The position numbers and the translations under genes were made by a program. From positions 39,143-103,142 of the forward strand of contig NZ_PJCF01000011.1 in the NCBI RefSeq assembly GCF_002835935.1: a stretch of DNA of 64,000 nt, in the 5' to 3' direction. Positions 63,649-64,000 of this stretch are shown here, piece after piece; position 1 is the stretch's first letter; the number at the start of each line of letters is the position of its first letter. The notes under the pieces are model-generated. The model did no database searches. It was given only the letters and a program-made list of their open reading frames with translations, and was not told the DNA's origin. The stretch comes from Paraglaciecola sp. MB-3u-78. GTDB taxonomy: Bacteria; Pseudomonadota; Gammaproteobacteria; Enterobacterales; Alteromonadaceae.

Positions 63649-64000
63649 TTAACTGCACACTGCTTCTTTAATACACTTAACTCTTCGGTCGCTCAATATG
63701 GGCCCCTTGAGTATTAATATGTGAGCATTAACATGCTTTCTAAATGAAGCGTATTCACCAACGACTTCGTGAGGTATCAGTACAGCATCGATTACATCAA
63801 AGTTTTCATCGTATATTACTGCGGCCAATTCATCGAAGTCTTTCTCATCATATTTTCGGATGGCACTTAGCTGGCGTGACTTATTATCTGGAGTAATTCG
63901 GCGGCCTTTAATCTGCACTCTGACATTATTTTTATCTATGCCGTCATAGCCTGCTTTTGAATTAGCTTGTAAATCAAGATTAAGAGCCTTTGCCACAAGC
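63649..64000 (-). CDS. C-terminal part of an unknown, possibly nuclease-like protein (runs off the right edge)
   Basis: About 117 codons are visible. The frame stays open to the window end, and the text LVAKALNLDLQANSKAGYDG then IDKNNVRVQIKGRR looks internal rather than a start. D-x(n)-QIKGR resembles the core of PD-(D/E)XK nuclease-like domains found in restriction and defence proteins. The following SAIRKYDEKDFDELAAVIYD and VDAVLIPHEVV fit the same kind of domain. No family can be named firmly. Confidence 0.55.
   Translation of the reverse strand, partial: LVAKALNLDLQANSKAGYDGIDKNNVRVQIKGRRITPDNKSRQLSAIRKYDEKDFDELAAVIYDENFDVIDAVLIPHEVVGEYASFRKHVNAHILILKGPILSDRRVKCIKEAVCS

Noticed and set aside
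1..64000. CRISPR array
   Set aside because: No regularly spaced identical 25-40 bp repeats with unique spacers were found. The tandem repeats present are 7- or 9-bp units.

Overview
The window looks like the chromosome of a marine, probably cold-adapted gammaproteobacterium of the Alteromonadales (Glaciecola/Paraglaciecola/Alteromonas type). The evidence is the typA - glnA - DUF4124 protein - glnL - glnG order, rraB beside plsC, many TonB-dependent receptor (TBDR) and c-di-GMP signalling genes, PEP-CTERM surface proteins, and an ice-binding-like DUF3494 protein. The assignment is inferred from gene content, not from a database search.

Layout. 1-7.7 kb is conserved core: typA (minus), then the nitrogen regulation block glnA, a periplasmic DUF4124 protein, glnL and glnG, with a readable sigma54/NtrC promoter before glnA. 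8-12.9 kb holds an accessory HEPN-like gene, an IS110 remnant, an HPt/HD-GYP protein, plsC and rraB. 12.9-19.8 kb is a TBDR / phosphodiesterase / PhoD phosphatase / esterase block. Its TBDR is split by a precisely delimited IS66-family element, and its esterase carries an internal deletion. 20-24.1 kb has a TPR-sulfotransferase, a TBDR lacking its N-terminus and an ABC ATPase relic. 24.7-30.2 kb is a low-GC glycan/lipid-linked sugar island (FAD oxidoreductase, GT2, flippase-like protein, large membrane protein) that ends at the 3' half of a tRNA-Arg(CCG). 30.6-36.8 kb is a phosphorelay set: small ORF, 1279-aa hybrid kinase, CheY-like regulator, HPt-REC-REC-GGDEF. 38.1-40.7 kb is a PAS-GAF-GGDEF-EAL gene broken by deletion.

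41-64 kb is a mosaic, repeat-rich accessory region. Two ~395-bp direct repeats (41.1 and 59.5 kb), each carrying the 3' half of a CAT-anticodon tRNA, bracket about 18 kb. Inside lie a 5'-truncated PEP-CTERM gene, fused IS6 and IS1182 relics, a folate one-carbon cluster (purU, a GcvT/DmdA-like demethylase, a methylene-THF reductase, a truncated folD, an Lrp regulator) rearranged around a 490-bp direct repeat, a DUF3494 PEP-CTERM protein, a VanZ-like gene flanked by 72-bp direct repeats, an intact IS21 element with 5-bp target duplications, a PqiA-like protein and a sigma54-promoted PEP-CTERM protein. Beyond the second repeat come a Sel1-repeat protein, a zinc-ribbon membrane protein flanked by ~580-bp direct repeats, and the C-terminal part of a possible nuclease-like protein at the right edge.

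The most unusual material is the repeat-gene-repeat architecture of 41-64 kb: short dispersed repeat families in both orientations, tRNA 3'-half att-like repeats with adjacent iterated motifs, and single cargo genes framed by direct repeats. No integrase gene is visible.
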